This document shows positions 1 to 5,925 of a stretch of 6,029 nt of DNA, piece after piece. Origin of the DNA: Planctomycetota bacterium (GTDB taxonomy: Bacteria > Planctomycetota > Planctomycetia > Planctomycetales > Planctomycetaceae). The notes beneath the pieces were generated by a model. That model saw only the letters and a list, made by a program, of their open reading frames with translations. It had not been told where the DNA came from and searched no databases. The DNA is taken from assembly GCA_003669575.1 (NCBI GenBank), contig QWOR01000107.1, positions 1-6,029 of the forward strand, written 5' to 3'. The position numbers were made by a program, and so were the translations under genes. The first letter of the stretch is position 1, and every line of letters begins with the position of its first letter.

Positions 1-1
1 C

Positions 2-223
2 GAGTTCCTCGTCATCCCCGGTAGCCCCCGTAACCCGGACGAAGGCAACCCGAGTACCGTCTTCCGCTACGACCTGGTCTATGAACTGACCTCAGCCATT
101 GTCGAAGACCGTCCCGCAATTCCCGGCTTCGATCACGGAGCCATCGCCCAGGGCGTCGCCGATGCCGTGCTGGAATCGGCGGATACGAAGACCTGGGTCG
201 ATGTGAATCACCATCTCGGGTGA
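2..223 (+). CDS. Gfo/Idh/MocA-family oxidoreductase, C-terminal fragment (5' end outside window)
   Basis: An open frame enters from the left edge and ends at TGA 221-223, giving 73 residues. The tail contains YDLVYELTSAI, then RPAIPGFDHG, then AIAQGVADAVLESADTKTWV. This is the usual ending of planctomycete Gfo/Idh/MocA dehydrogenases: a helix, a short loop with Pro and Gly, and a final helix reading roughly A-x-x-V-x-D-A-V-x-x-S followed by a Trp-Val strand. Members of this family oxidise or reduce sugars, inositols and related polyols with NAD(P), using an N-terminal Rossmann fold and a C-terminal alpha/beta substrate domain. Only the last part of the C-terminal domain is visible, so the cofactor site, catalytic residues, any signal peptide and the substrate cannot be judged. 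The family call is inference from the tail motif alone. It is co-directional with the aldo/keto reductase downstream, with 75 nt between stop and start. Confidence 0.68.
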   Translation, partial: EFLVIPGSPRNPDEGNPSTVFRYDLVYELTSAIVEDRPAIPGFDHGAIAQGVADAVLESADTKTWVDVNHHLG

Positions 224-233
224 GTCCCTTCTG

Positions 234-267
234 CGTTGGAGTTCGGTCGTGACGCCGAACTCCAACG
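234..267. terminator. Perfect 13-bp inverted repeat between two co-directional genes; possible terminator or leader hairpin
   Basis: The arms CGTTGGAGTTCGG (234-246) and CCGAACTCCAACG (255-267) are exact reverse complements separated by an 8-nt loop (TCGTGACG). The hairpin begins 10 nt after the oxidoreductase stop codon and ends 31 nt before the aldo/keto reductase start. No run of T follows, so it is not a classic intrinsic terminator. It could be a U-less terminator, an RNA-processing or stabilising structure, or a leader hairpin for the next gene. The structure is read directly from the sequence; the function is inferred. Confidence 0.6.
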
Positions 268-284
268 ATTCGAGTCCAGAGTGC

Positions 285-290
285 AAGGGA
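285..290 (+). promoter_or_regulatory. Ribosome binding site supporting the aldo/keto reductase start
   Basis: AAGGGA lies 8 nt before ATG 299-301, a good Shine-Dalgarno-like position. It helps choose this ATG over the in-frame TTG at 236, which has no comparable site and lies inside the hairpin at 234-267. Confidence 0.5.
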
Positions 291-298
291 CCGTCCTC

Positions 299-1270
299 AT
301 GAATCGTCGTCGTATCGGCCTCACCGATCTCTGGGTCTCACCCGTTGCCATGGGCTGCTGGCCCATCGCCGGCATCACCAGCATCGATGTCACCGAAGCC
401 CACAGCCTCGCCACGATTCAGGCGGCCCTTGACTCCGGGATCAACTTCTTCGACACCGCGTACTGTTACGGCCACCACGGCGAGAGCGAGCAGATGGTCG
501 GTCGCGTACTCCGTCCGCATCGCAATGAGGTCGTCATCGCCACCAAGTGCGGCATCGGCTGGGGCCCCGACCTGAAACAGCTCAAGGACGCACGCCCCGC
601 AACGATTCGCCGTCAGTGCGACGAGAGCCTGCAGCGGCTGGGGATCGATGTCATCGATCTCTACTACCTGCACGCCCCCGATCCGGCCACGCCTATTGCC
701 GACTCTGCGGGTGCTCTGCGCGAACTTCTCGACGCGGGCAAGGTCCGGGCCGTCGGTGTCTCGAACTTCACGAAGATCGAGCAGTACGAGGCCTTCCACG
801 CTGTCTGCCCCATCTCCGCCGACCAGCCGCACTACAACATGCTGCAGCGCGAGATCGAAACCGAACAGCTTCCCTGGTGCGAGAAGCACAACGTCTCTGT
901 CATGGTCTACTGGCCGCTGATGAAAGGGTTCCTCGCGGGCAAGCTTCCCCGCGATCACGTCTGGGACCCCAAAGACGGTCGCCAGAAGTACCCGGTCTTC
1001 CAAGGTGATCAGTGGACGAAGACCCACGACTTCCTCGACAAGCTGCGACCCATCGCCGCCCGCCACCATCGCTCGCTGGCCGAACTCGTCACCGCCTGGA
1101 CCATCCAGCGTCCCGGCATCACGGTCGCCCTCTGCGGAGCGAAACGCCCGGACCAGATCCAGGAGTCCGCCGCCGCAATGAGCCTGACGCTCACACCTCA
1201 GGACCTCGCTGACATCGATCAGGCCATCCGCGAACGCGGCGAGGTCCAATCACGAGCTGCTGTGACCTGA
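299..1270 (+). CDS. Aldo/keto reductase
   Basis: This gene encodes 323 residues, a normal length for a single-domain cytoplasmic aldo/keto reductase. These enzymes have a (beta/alpha)8 barrel and reduce aldehydes or ketones, or oxidise alcohols, with NADP(H). The start MNRRRIGLTDLWVSPVAMG is the usual family opening. The catalytic tetrad is visible: D52 and Y57 in FDTAYCYG, K83 in ATKCG, and H125 in YYLHAPDP. Other family marks are GVSNF at about 153-157, the QPHYN segment at 176-180, and GAKRPDQIQES at 280-290, which corresponds to the loop and helix that bind the NADP 2'-phosphate. There is no signal peptide or membrane segment. An in-frame TTG at 236 would add 21 residues, but these lie in a hairpin and do not resemble the family, so ATG 299 is preferred. 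The substrate cannot be told from sequence. The upstream oxidoreductase suggests sugar or polyol metabolism, but this is only inference from context. Confidence 0.95.
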   Translation: MNRRRIGLTDLWVSPVAMGCWPIAGITSIDVTEAHSLATIQAALDSGINFFDTAYCYGHHGESEQMVGRVLRPHRNEVVIATKCGIGWGPDLKQLKDARPATIRRQCDESLQRLGIDVIDLYYLHAPDPATPIADSAGALRELLDAGKVRAVGVSNFTKIEQYEAFHAVCPISADQPHYNMLQREIETEQLPWCEKHNVSVMVYWPLMKGFLAGKLPRDHVWDPKDGRQKYPVFQGDQWTKTHDFLDKLRPIAARHHRSLAELVTAWTIQRPGITVALCGAKRPDQIQESAAAMSLTLTPQDLADIDQAIRERGEVQSRAAVT

Positions 1271-1296
1271 GCGACACTGGCAAAAGACCACCGCCT

Positions 1297-1377
1297 GGGA
1301 GGGCGAAGCTCCTGCTGAGCCGCAAATGCAAAACATCGTCCACTTTCGTTCGCGGCTCAGCAGGAGCTCGCCCTCCC
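1297..1377. repeat. Long inverted repeat (26 bp, one bulged base), REP-like intergenic hairpin and likely transcription terminator
   Basis: The left arm at 1297-1323 begins GGGAGGGCGAAGCTCC and the right arm at 1352-1377 is its reverse complement, except for one extra A in the left arm. The loop is 28 nt. The arms read GAGGGCGA-GCTCCTGCTGAGCCGC, close to a sequence I recall as frequent between genes in planctomycete genomes, where it yields spurious peptides such as GSAGASPS on the opposite strand. It lies 26 nt after the aldo/keto reductase stop, a natural place for a transcript end or a 3' stabilising hairpin, but no T-run follows. The pairing is seen directly. The dispersed-repeat identity is from memory and the terminator role is inferred. 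Confidence 0.75.
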
Positions 1378-1551
1378 TGAAAAGGATCAGCTCGCAAATG
1401 TACTCTGCTGTGCAATCAACTCTCTCACTGAGTTCTTCTTTACCCCCACGGCCAAGTACACTTCGCATAGCAGCGACTTTCCGCATGCTCGACCTGCTTT
1501 GAGCGGTGGGAGTCACTGCGGAACTGACAGTCACCTCATGGAGTCCGCACC
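1378..1551. other. Intergenic region upstream of the DUF1592 gene, no gene recognised
   Basis: These 174 nt are less GC-rich than the flanking genes and must contain the promoter of the large gene if it is transcribed on its own. I could not pick a convincing -35/-10 pair. The minus-strand open frame that crosses here reads through the inverted repeat at 1297-1377 and shows no protein-family features. Confidence 0.4.
1540..1543 (+). promoter_or_regulatory. Shine-Dalgarno-like GGAG for the GTG start at 1552
   Basis: GGAG lies 8 nt before GTG 1552 and supports that start. The competing in-frame GTG at 1591 is preceded only by the CTCCGTGC tandem repeat and has no purine-rich site. The same bases also form part of a five-codon mini-frame (ATG at 1538) whose TGA overlaps the GTG. 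Confidence 0.4.
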
Positions 1552-4500
1552 GTGACCACTAACTCTTCCTCTCCGTGCCTCCGTGCCTCCGTGGTAAAAT
1601 CATTCGCATTGATTCTCATTGCGAGCTTGATGTTGCTGCTCACCACCTGCCTGCAGGCCCAGGACACCGCGAAGCTCGACTCCACCTATCAGACCGACAT
1701 CCAGCCGCTGCTGAAGAAGCACTGTTACGACTGCCACTCCGGTGACACTCTCGAAGCCGAGATCGATCTCGGCGCGGCAACGAACCTCGAACACGTCCGC
1801 AAACACTCGAAGGTCTGGATCAAGGTCAGCGAGATGCTCCACAGCGAGCAGATGCCGCCCAAGGACTCCGAACCGCTCGCCCCAGCTGACCGGGCAAAAC
1901 TGCTGGAGTGGGTCCAAACCGTCCTGAAGATCGAGGCTGCGGCTCACGCGGGCGACCCCGGCCCGGTGGTGCTGCGCCGACTGAGCAACGCCGAATACAC
2001 CTACACGCTGCGGGACCTGACCGGAATCGACAGCCTCGAACCGGCGAAGGAATTCCCGGTCGACAGCGCATCCGGAGAGGGGTTCACGAACGTCGGCAAT
2101 TCGCTCGTGATGTCCCCTTCGATGTTGACCAAGTATCTCGACTCGGCCAAGGATGTCGCCTCGCATGCCGTCCTGCTGCCAGACGGAATCCGCTTCTCGC
2201 CGAACCAGACACGGCGAGACTGGACCAACGAACGACTCACGCGGATTCGCGAGATCTATCGCAACTACAGCGGCTCAGGAAGCGGAACCTCCGTCAGTGT
2301 GCAGGAGATCCAGGTCAACACCAATCAGGAAGGCCGCCTCCCCGTCGAACGCTACCTGCTGGCCACCCTCGAAGAGCGTGATGCGTTGACCGCCAAGACC
2401 AAGACCATCGAGTCCGTCGCCGCCGCACGCAGCCTCAGCCCGAAGTACCTTGGTCTCCTTTGGGAGATGCTGACCACTCCCGATACAGAGCAGAAATCAC
2501 TTCTGCTGGCTCCCATCCGCGAACGCTGGAAGACCGCCACACCGGATCAGATCCCCCAGCTGATGGAACTCATCAGCCCGTGGCAGAACGCCCTCTGGAA
2601 GTTCAACTCTGTCGGCCAGATCGGCCTGCATCCCGACATCAGGGCCTGGCAAGTGCCCGCCAGCCCTCTCGTGACGCGACAGGATTTCCGGGTCAAACTC
2701 CCCGCCGCTGATGCGAACGGCGAGGTGGTGGTGACACTGGTGTCCGATGACGCTGGTGATGGCACAGCCCACGATCAGGTTCTGTGGGAACGCCCTCGAA
2801 TCGTGGCCCCCGGACGGCCCGACCTGCTGATCAAGGACGTGGCTCGTGTCTCGGCAGAACTGGCCACCAATCGGACACGCCACTTTGCCCAGGCGGCCCG
2901 CTGCCTTGCCGCAGCTGCCGAAGCGGGACAATCAACAACCGCAGTGGATATCAAACCACTGGCTGCAAAATACGAAGTCGACGAAGACTCCCTCGCCGCC
3001 TGGCTCGACTACCTCGGGATTGGAACGGAAGGCGATGTCTCGCTCGGATACCTGCTCAATCGCAAGCAGGAGAAGTTTGACGCCTACGATTTCGTGAAAG
3101 GCTGGGTTGGAGACGATGCCCTCAGCGTCGTCGCGAACTCTTCCGACCAGTATGTCCGGATCCCCGGCAACATGAAACCGCACGGCATCGCCGTCCACCC
3201 GACGCCGACATTGTCGATCGCAGTCGGTTGGCGCAGCCCCATCGCAACAACTCTCAAGATCAACGGAGCAGTCCAGCACGCCCACCCCGAATGTGGCAAC
3301 GGCATTGTCTGGACCCTGGAACTGCGACGAGGCAACACGCGGCAACGTCTCGACGGCGGCATCACGCATGGGGCTGCGGTGAAACCAGTCGGTCCGCTCG
3401 AATCGATCGCCGTTCGTGCTGGAGATGTCGTCGCACTCGTCATCAGCCCCCGAGATGGCAACCACTCCTGCGATCTGACTGCCATCGACCTGACGCTGAA
3501 TGATGCCACCCATACCTGGGACATGGCTAAGGACTTGTCACCCGACCTTCTGGCGGCGAACCCGCATGCCGATGGCCAGGGGAACCCCGATGTCTGGAAC
3601 ATCTATTCCGAACCCGTTTCGGGAGGTGCCGGACACGCCATCCCCGGTGGCTCACTGATCGCCAAGTGGCAATCCACCAGCAACGCTGAAGAGAAAAAGA
3701 CTCTCGCGACCGAGGTCCAGAACCTGCTCCTCAGCGATCCCGCCGACTTGGCCAAGGACTCGCCTGACGCCGCACTGTCCGAACAGCTGCGTTCGGTGTC
3801 CGGGCCGTTCATGGCTGCGGTCTTCAAGGCCGTGGCTGCCAAGCCTGCCGACTCCAAAGCCGAGGCCAGCTCTCCCTTTGGTCTCCCTGCGGACAGCTTC
3901 GGCAAGCACCCCGACGGGCGAGCCACCGAACCCGCTAGCCTCTGCGTGCAGGCTCCGAACACAACTGTCATCCGCCTGCCCGCTGATCTCGTCGCCGGGG
4001 CGGAGTTTGTGACCTCGGGCGTTCTGCACCCCGAGACCGCCCGCGACGGAGCCGTCAGACTTCAAGTCCTCACCGGTCCAGCGACCGATGCCAAGCCCTC
4101 CGTCGCCACGCCGATTCTGGTCAACGAGAACAGTGAGGCATCGAAGCGTATCGAGGCGAGCCTCGACGAGTTCCGCAGCCTCTTCCCCACGTCATTGTGC
4201 TATGTGCAGATCGTGCCCGTCGACGAGGCTGTCACACTCACCCTCTACTACCGAGAGGACGACCAGCTGCGCCGACTGATGCTCTCTCCCGAGGAGACCG
4301 CGGAACTCGACAGGCTCTGGGACGAATTACTGTATGTCTCGCAGGAGCCTCTCGAACTCGTCATCGCCATCACCCAGCTGTATCAGTTCGCGACCCAGGA
4401 CCGGCCCGACATGCTGCCACTGATTAGTGCCCAGCAGAAGCCGGTTCAGGATCGGGCCGATGCCTTCCGCCAGCGACAGATTCAGGACGAGCCGAAACAA

Positions 4501-5745
4501 CTCGACGCCGTCATCCGCCTCGCACAGCATGCGTATCGTCGACCACTGACCGAGCCTGAGGCCACCCAGCTACGTGGTTTGTACACCAAGTTGCGTACCG
4601 AGGAGATCGGACACGACGAAGCGATTCGTCTGACCATCGCCCGCGTTCTTGTGTCACCGGCCTTCCTGTATCACCTGGAAAAGCCCTCCCCGGGCATCAA
4701 AGCGGCTCCGATCTCGGATCTCGAACTCGCCAGCCGATTGAGCTACTTCCTCTGGTCCTCAATGCCCGATCAGGAGCTGCTCGTGCTGGCGAGTGCAGAT
4801 AAGCTGCACGAGCCGGAGGTCCTCCAGGCTCAAACACGACGGATGCTCAAGAGTCCGAAAGTCCGCCGTCTCGCCACCGAGTTCGGCTGTCACTGGCTGC
4901 ACATCCACGACTTCGAGAATCTGAACGAGAAGAGCGAGCGGCACTTCCCGACGTTCGCTGCTTTGCGCGGGGCGATGTACGAAGAGGCCATCCTCGTCCT
5001 GACCGACCTGTTCCAGAATGACCGCTCTCTGGTCTCGCTGGTTGACGGGGACTCGACGTTCCTCAACGAAGAGCTGGCCAAACACTATGGCATCCCCAAC
5101 ATCACGGGGCCGCAGTGGCGACGTGTCGAAGGAGTCCGCCAGTACTCACGCGGCAGCATCCTGTCGCTGGGCTCGACGATGTCGAAGCAGTCGGGAGCCT
5201 CTCGCACGAGTGCGATCCTGCGAGGCAACTGGCTGAGCGAAGTCATGCTTGGCGAAAAGATTCCCAAGCCACCCAAGAACGTCCCGGCGCTGTCCGAGAC
5301 CGTCACCGAGGGATTGACCGAGCGGCAGATGATCGAACGGCACACGACCGACCCGGCCTGCATCAAGTGCCACTTGCGGGTCGACCCTTATGGCTACGCC
5401 CTGGAAGGGTTCGATGCCATCGGTCGCTTCCGCACCCAGGACGCAGCCGGGCTCCCGATCGTGACCAAGACGGTGTTGTTCGACGGCACGCCGGTCGCGG
5501 GGTTCGATGATCTCAAGAGCTACATCGGCCAGACACGTCGAGCCTCGTTCGTGCGACAGTTCACGAAGAAGCTGCTCGGTTACTCGCTGGGCCGGTCTGT
5601 TCAGCTGTCCGATGAGCCACTGCTGACGGACATCCTGACCAAGCTCGACATGCACGACTACCGGGTCGATCTGGCGGTCGAGTCGATCGTCCTCAGCCCG
5701 CAATTCCGGCAGATCCGAGGCAAGGACGCCCCTCGCGAGGAGTAA
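1552..5745 (+). CDS. Large exported planctomycete cytochrome-type DUF1592/DUF1588/DUF1585 protein
   Basis: The product is 1,397 residues. A hydrophobic export signal covers about residues 14-37 (VVKSFALILIASLMLLL, then LQA before Gln-Asp, a plausible signal peptidase I site). A planctomycete cytochrome c-like domain (PSCyt1) follows, with heme motif C58-Y-D-C61-H62 and a possible distal Met in MPP at 101-103. DUF1587 starts at about 139 (LRRLSNAEYTYTLRDLTGID) and runs to about 205. A long middle follows, with beta-rich parts near 370-415, 515-655 and 777-845. The C-terminal set is DUF1595 (about 975-1045, AYRRPLT...VLVSPAFLYHLE), DUF1592 (about 1050-1182, LASRLSYFLWSSMPD), DUF1588 (about 1197-1297, with C1270-I-K-C1273-H1274 and VDPYGYALEGFDAIGR) and DUF1585 (about 1310-1388, ending VLSPQFR). 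The domain order is that of known planctomycete proteins; their biochemical function is unestablished. It probably acts in the periplasm as a heme protein. GTG 1552 has a GGAG site; GTG 1591 would give a tidier signal peptide (MVKSFALIL), so the start is uncertain. No frameshift or internal stop is seen. Confidence 0.93.
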   Translation: MTTNSSSPCLRASVVKSFALILIASLMLLLTTCLQAQDTAKLDSTYQTDIQPLLKKHCYDCHSGDTLEAEIDLGAATNLEHVRKHSKVWIKVSEMLHSEQMPPKDSEPLAPADRAKLLEWVQTVLKIEAAAHAGDPGPVVLRRLSNAEYTYTLRDLTGIDSLEPAKEFPVDSASGEGFTNVGNSLVMSPSMLTKYLDSAKDVASHAVLLPDGIRFSPNQTRRDWTNERLTRIREIYRNYSGSGSGTSVSVQEIQVNTNQEGRLPVERYLLATLEERDALTAKTKTIESVAAARSLSPKYLGLLWEMLTTPDTEQKSLLLAPIRERWKTATPDQIPQLMELISPWQNALWKFNSVGQIGLHPDIRAWQVPASPLVTRQDFRVKLPAADANGEVVVTLVSDDAGDGTAHDQVLWERPRIVAPGRPDLLIKDVARVSAELATNRTRHFAQAARCLAAAAEAGQSTTAVDIKPLAAKYEVDEDSLAAWLDYLGIGTEGDVSLGYLLNRKQEKFDAYDFVKGWVGDDALSVVANSSDQYVRIPGNMKPHGIAVHPTPTLSIAVGWRSPIATTLKINGAVQHAHPECGNGIVWTLELRRGNTRQRLDGGITHGAAVKPVGPLESIAVRAGDVVALVISPRDGNHSCDLTAIDLTLNDATHTWDMAKDLSPDLLAANPHADGQGNPDVWNIYSEPVSGGAGHAIPGGSLIAKWQSTSNAEEKKTLATEVQNLLLSDPADLAKDSPDAALSEQLRSVSGPFMAAVFKAVAAKPADSKAEASSPFGLPADSFGKHPDGRATEPASLCVQAPNTTVIRLPADLVAGAEFVTSGVLHPETARDGAVRLQVLTGPATDAKPSVATPILVNENSEASKRIEASLDEFRSLFPTSLCYVQIVPVDEAVTLTLYYREDDQLRRLMLSPEETAELDRLWDELLYVSQEPLELVIAITQLYQFATQDRPDMLPLISAQQKPVQDRADAFRQRQIQDEPKQLDAVIRLAQHAYRRPLTEPEATQLRGLYTKLRTEEIGHDEAIRLTIARVLVSPAFLYHLEKPSPGIKAAPISDLELASRLSYFLWSSMPDQELLVLASADKLHEPEVLQAQTRRMLKSPKVRRLATEFGCHWLHIHDFENLNEKSERHFPTFAALRGAMYEEAILVLTDLFQNDRSLVSLVDGDSTFLNEELAKHYGIPNITGPQWRRVEGVRQYSRGSILSLGSTMSKQSGASRTSAILRGNWLSEVMLGEKIPKPPKNVPALSETVTEGLTERQMIERHTTDPACIKCHLRVDPYGYALEGFDAIGRFRTQDAAGLPIVTKTVLFDGTPVAGFDDLKSYIGQTRRASFVRQFTKKLLGYSLGRSVQLSDEPLLTDILTKLDMHDYRVDLAVESIVLSPQFRQIRGKDAPREE
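1571..1594 (+). repeat. Three tandem copies of an 8-bp unit (CTCCGTGC) in the 5' end of the DUF1592 gene
   Basis: Copies lie at 1571-1578, 1579-1586 and 1587-1594, the last differing only in its final base (G for C). They encode the CLRASVV stretch just before the hydrophobic core of the signal peptide. Because the unit is 8 bp, gain or loss of one copy would shift the frame if translation starts at GTG 1552, but would be harmless if it starts at GTG 1591. A similar CTCCGTGCCTCCGTGGT phrase is, from memory, common in planctomycete intergenic DNA, so this may be part of a dispersed element abutting the gene. Confidence 0.8.
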
Positions 5746-5772
5746 TGTCGGACTGCTCTGCTTCTCACCAAC

Positions 5773-5877
5773 CCGAAGCGTCAGCGAGGGCGAGCGTCGT
5801 TGGGCTTCTCGATAGTTCTAAGAACAATCGAGAAGCCTCTGCACCTCAAGTAAGCGCCCTTGCTCGCTAGCCGTCGG
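5773..5877. repeat. Imperfect outer inverted arms around a palindrome, REP-like element
   Basis: The left arm CCGAAGCGTCAGCGAGGGCG (5773-5792) is partly complementary to the right arm at 5855-5877, which read on the minus strand is CCGACGGCTAGCGAGCAAGG then GCG. The two share CCGA, AGCGAG and GGGCG in the same order, with small mismatches and gaps. The CCCGAAGCGTCAGCGAGGG phrase is, from memory, a very common intergenic sequence in planctomycete genomes. Between the arms is the stronger palindrome at 5803-5837. Confidence 0.55.
5803..5837. terminator. Strong palindromic hairpin between convergent genes, probable bidirectional terminator
   Basis: GGCTTCTCGAT (5803-5813) pairs perfectly with ATCGAGAAGCC (5827-5837). 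Beyond one A-A mismatch the stem continues with GTTC (5815-5818) against GAAC (5822-5825) around a TAA triloop. It starts 57 nt after the DUF1592 stop and 88 nt beyond the stop of the convergent minus-strand gene, so it can serve both. No clear T-run follows on either strand. The pairing is seen directly; the termination role is inferred. Confidence 0.62.
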
Positions 5878-5925
5878 CTCAGCTCTCCGGACGGCGACAA
5901 GTCCCGGCGGATGGCACCATTCTGC

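Noticed and set aside
236..298. In-frame TTG extension of the aldo/keto reductase (21 extra residues)
   Set aside because: It begins inside the 234-267 hairpin, has no ribosome binding site, and the family's usual N-terminus begins at ATG 299, which has AAGGGA at 8 nt.
338..1249. Long minus-strand open frame (303 codons) opposite the aldo/keto reductase
   Set aside because: It is a mirror of a GC-rich, strongly conserved plus-strand gene. The translation is rich in Val, Asp and Gly without any family motif.
1499..1530. TTGAGC as a possible -35 box before the DUF1592 gene
   Set aside because: No -10-like hexamer lies at a suitable distance, so no promoter is called.
1250..1534. Minus-strand open frame of 94 codons across the intergenic gap
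   Set aside because: Its only recognisable peptide, GSAGASPS, comes from the inverted repeat. The rest has no family features.
1538..1555. Five-codon leader peptide (ATG GAG TCC GCA CCG TGA) overlapping GTG 1552
   Set aside because: Too short to support as a gene, and it has no ribosome binding site of its own that I can see. Kept only as a note on the uncertain start.
1621..1665. Lipoprotein signal (L-T-T-C at residues 30-33) in the DUF1592 protein
   Set aside because: Thr just before Cys is unusual for a lipobox, and a signal peptidase I site after Leu-Gln-Ala fits at least as well.
5745..5870. Small plus-strand frame of 41 codons whose ATG overlaps the DUF1592 stop (TAATG)
   Set aside because: The overlap looks like translational coupling, but the frame runs straight through the repeat arms and the palindrome. 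Its PEASARAS peptide is what the repeat encodes in that frame, and no usable protein features are seen.
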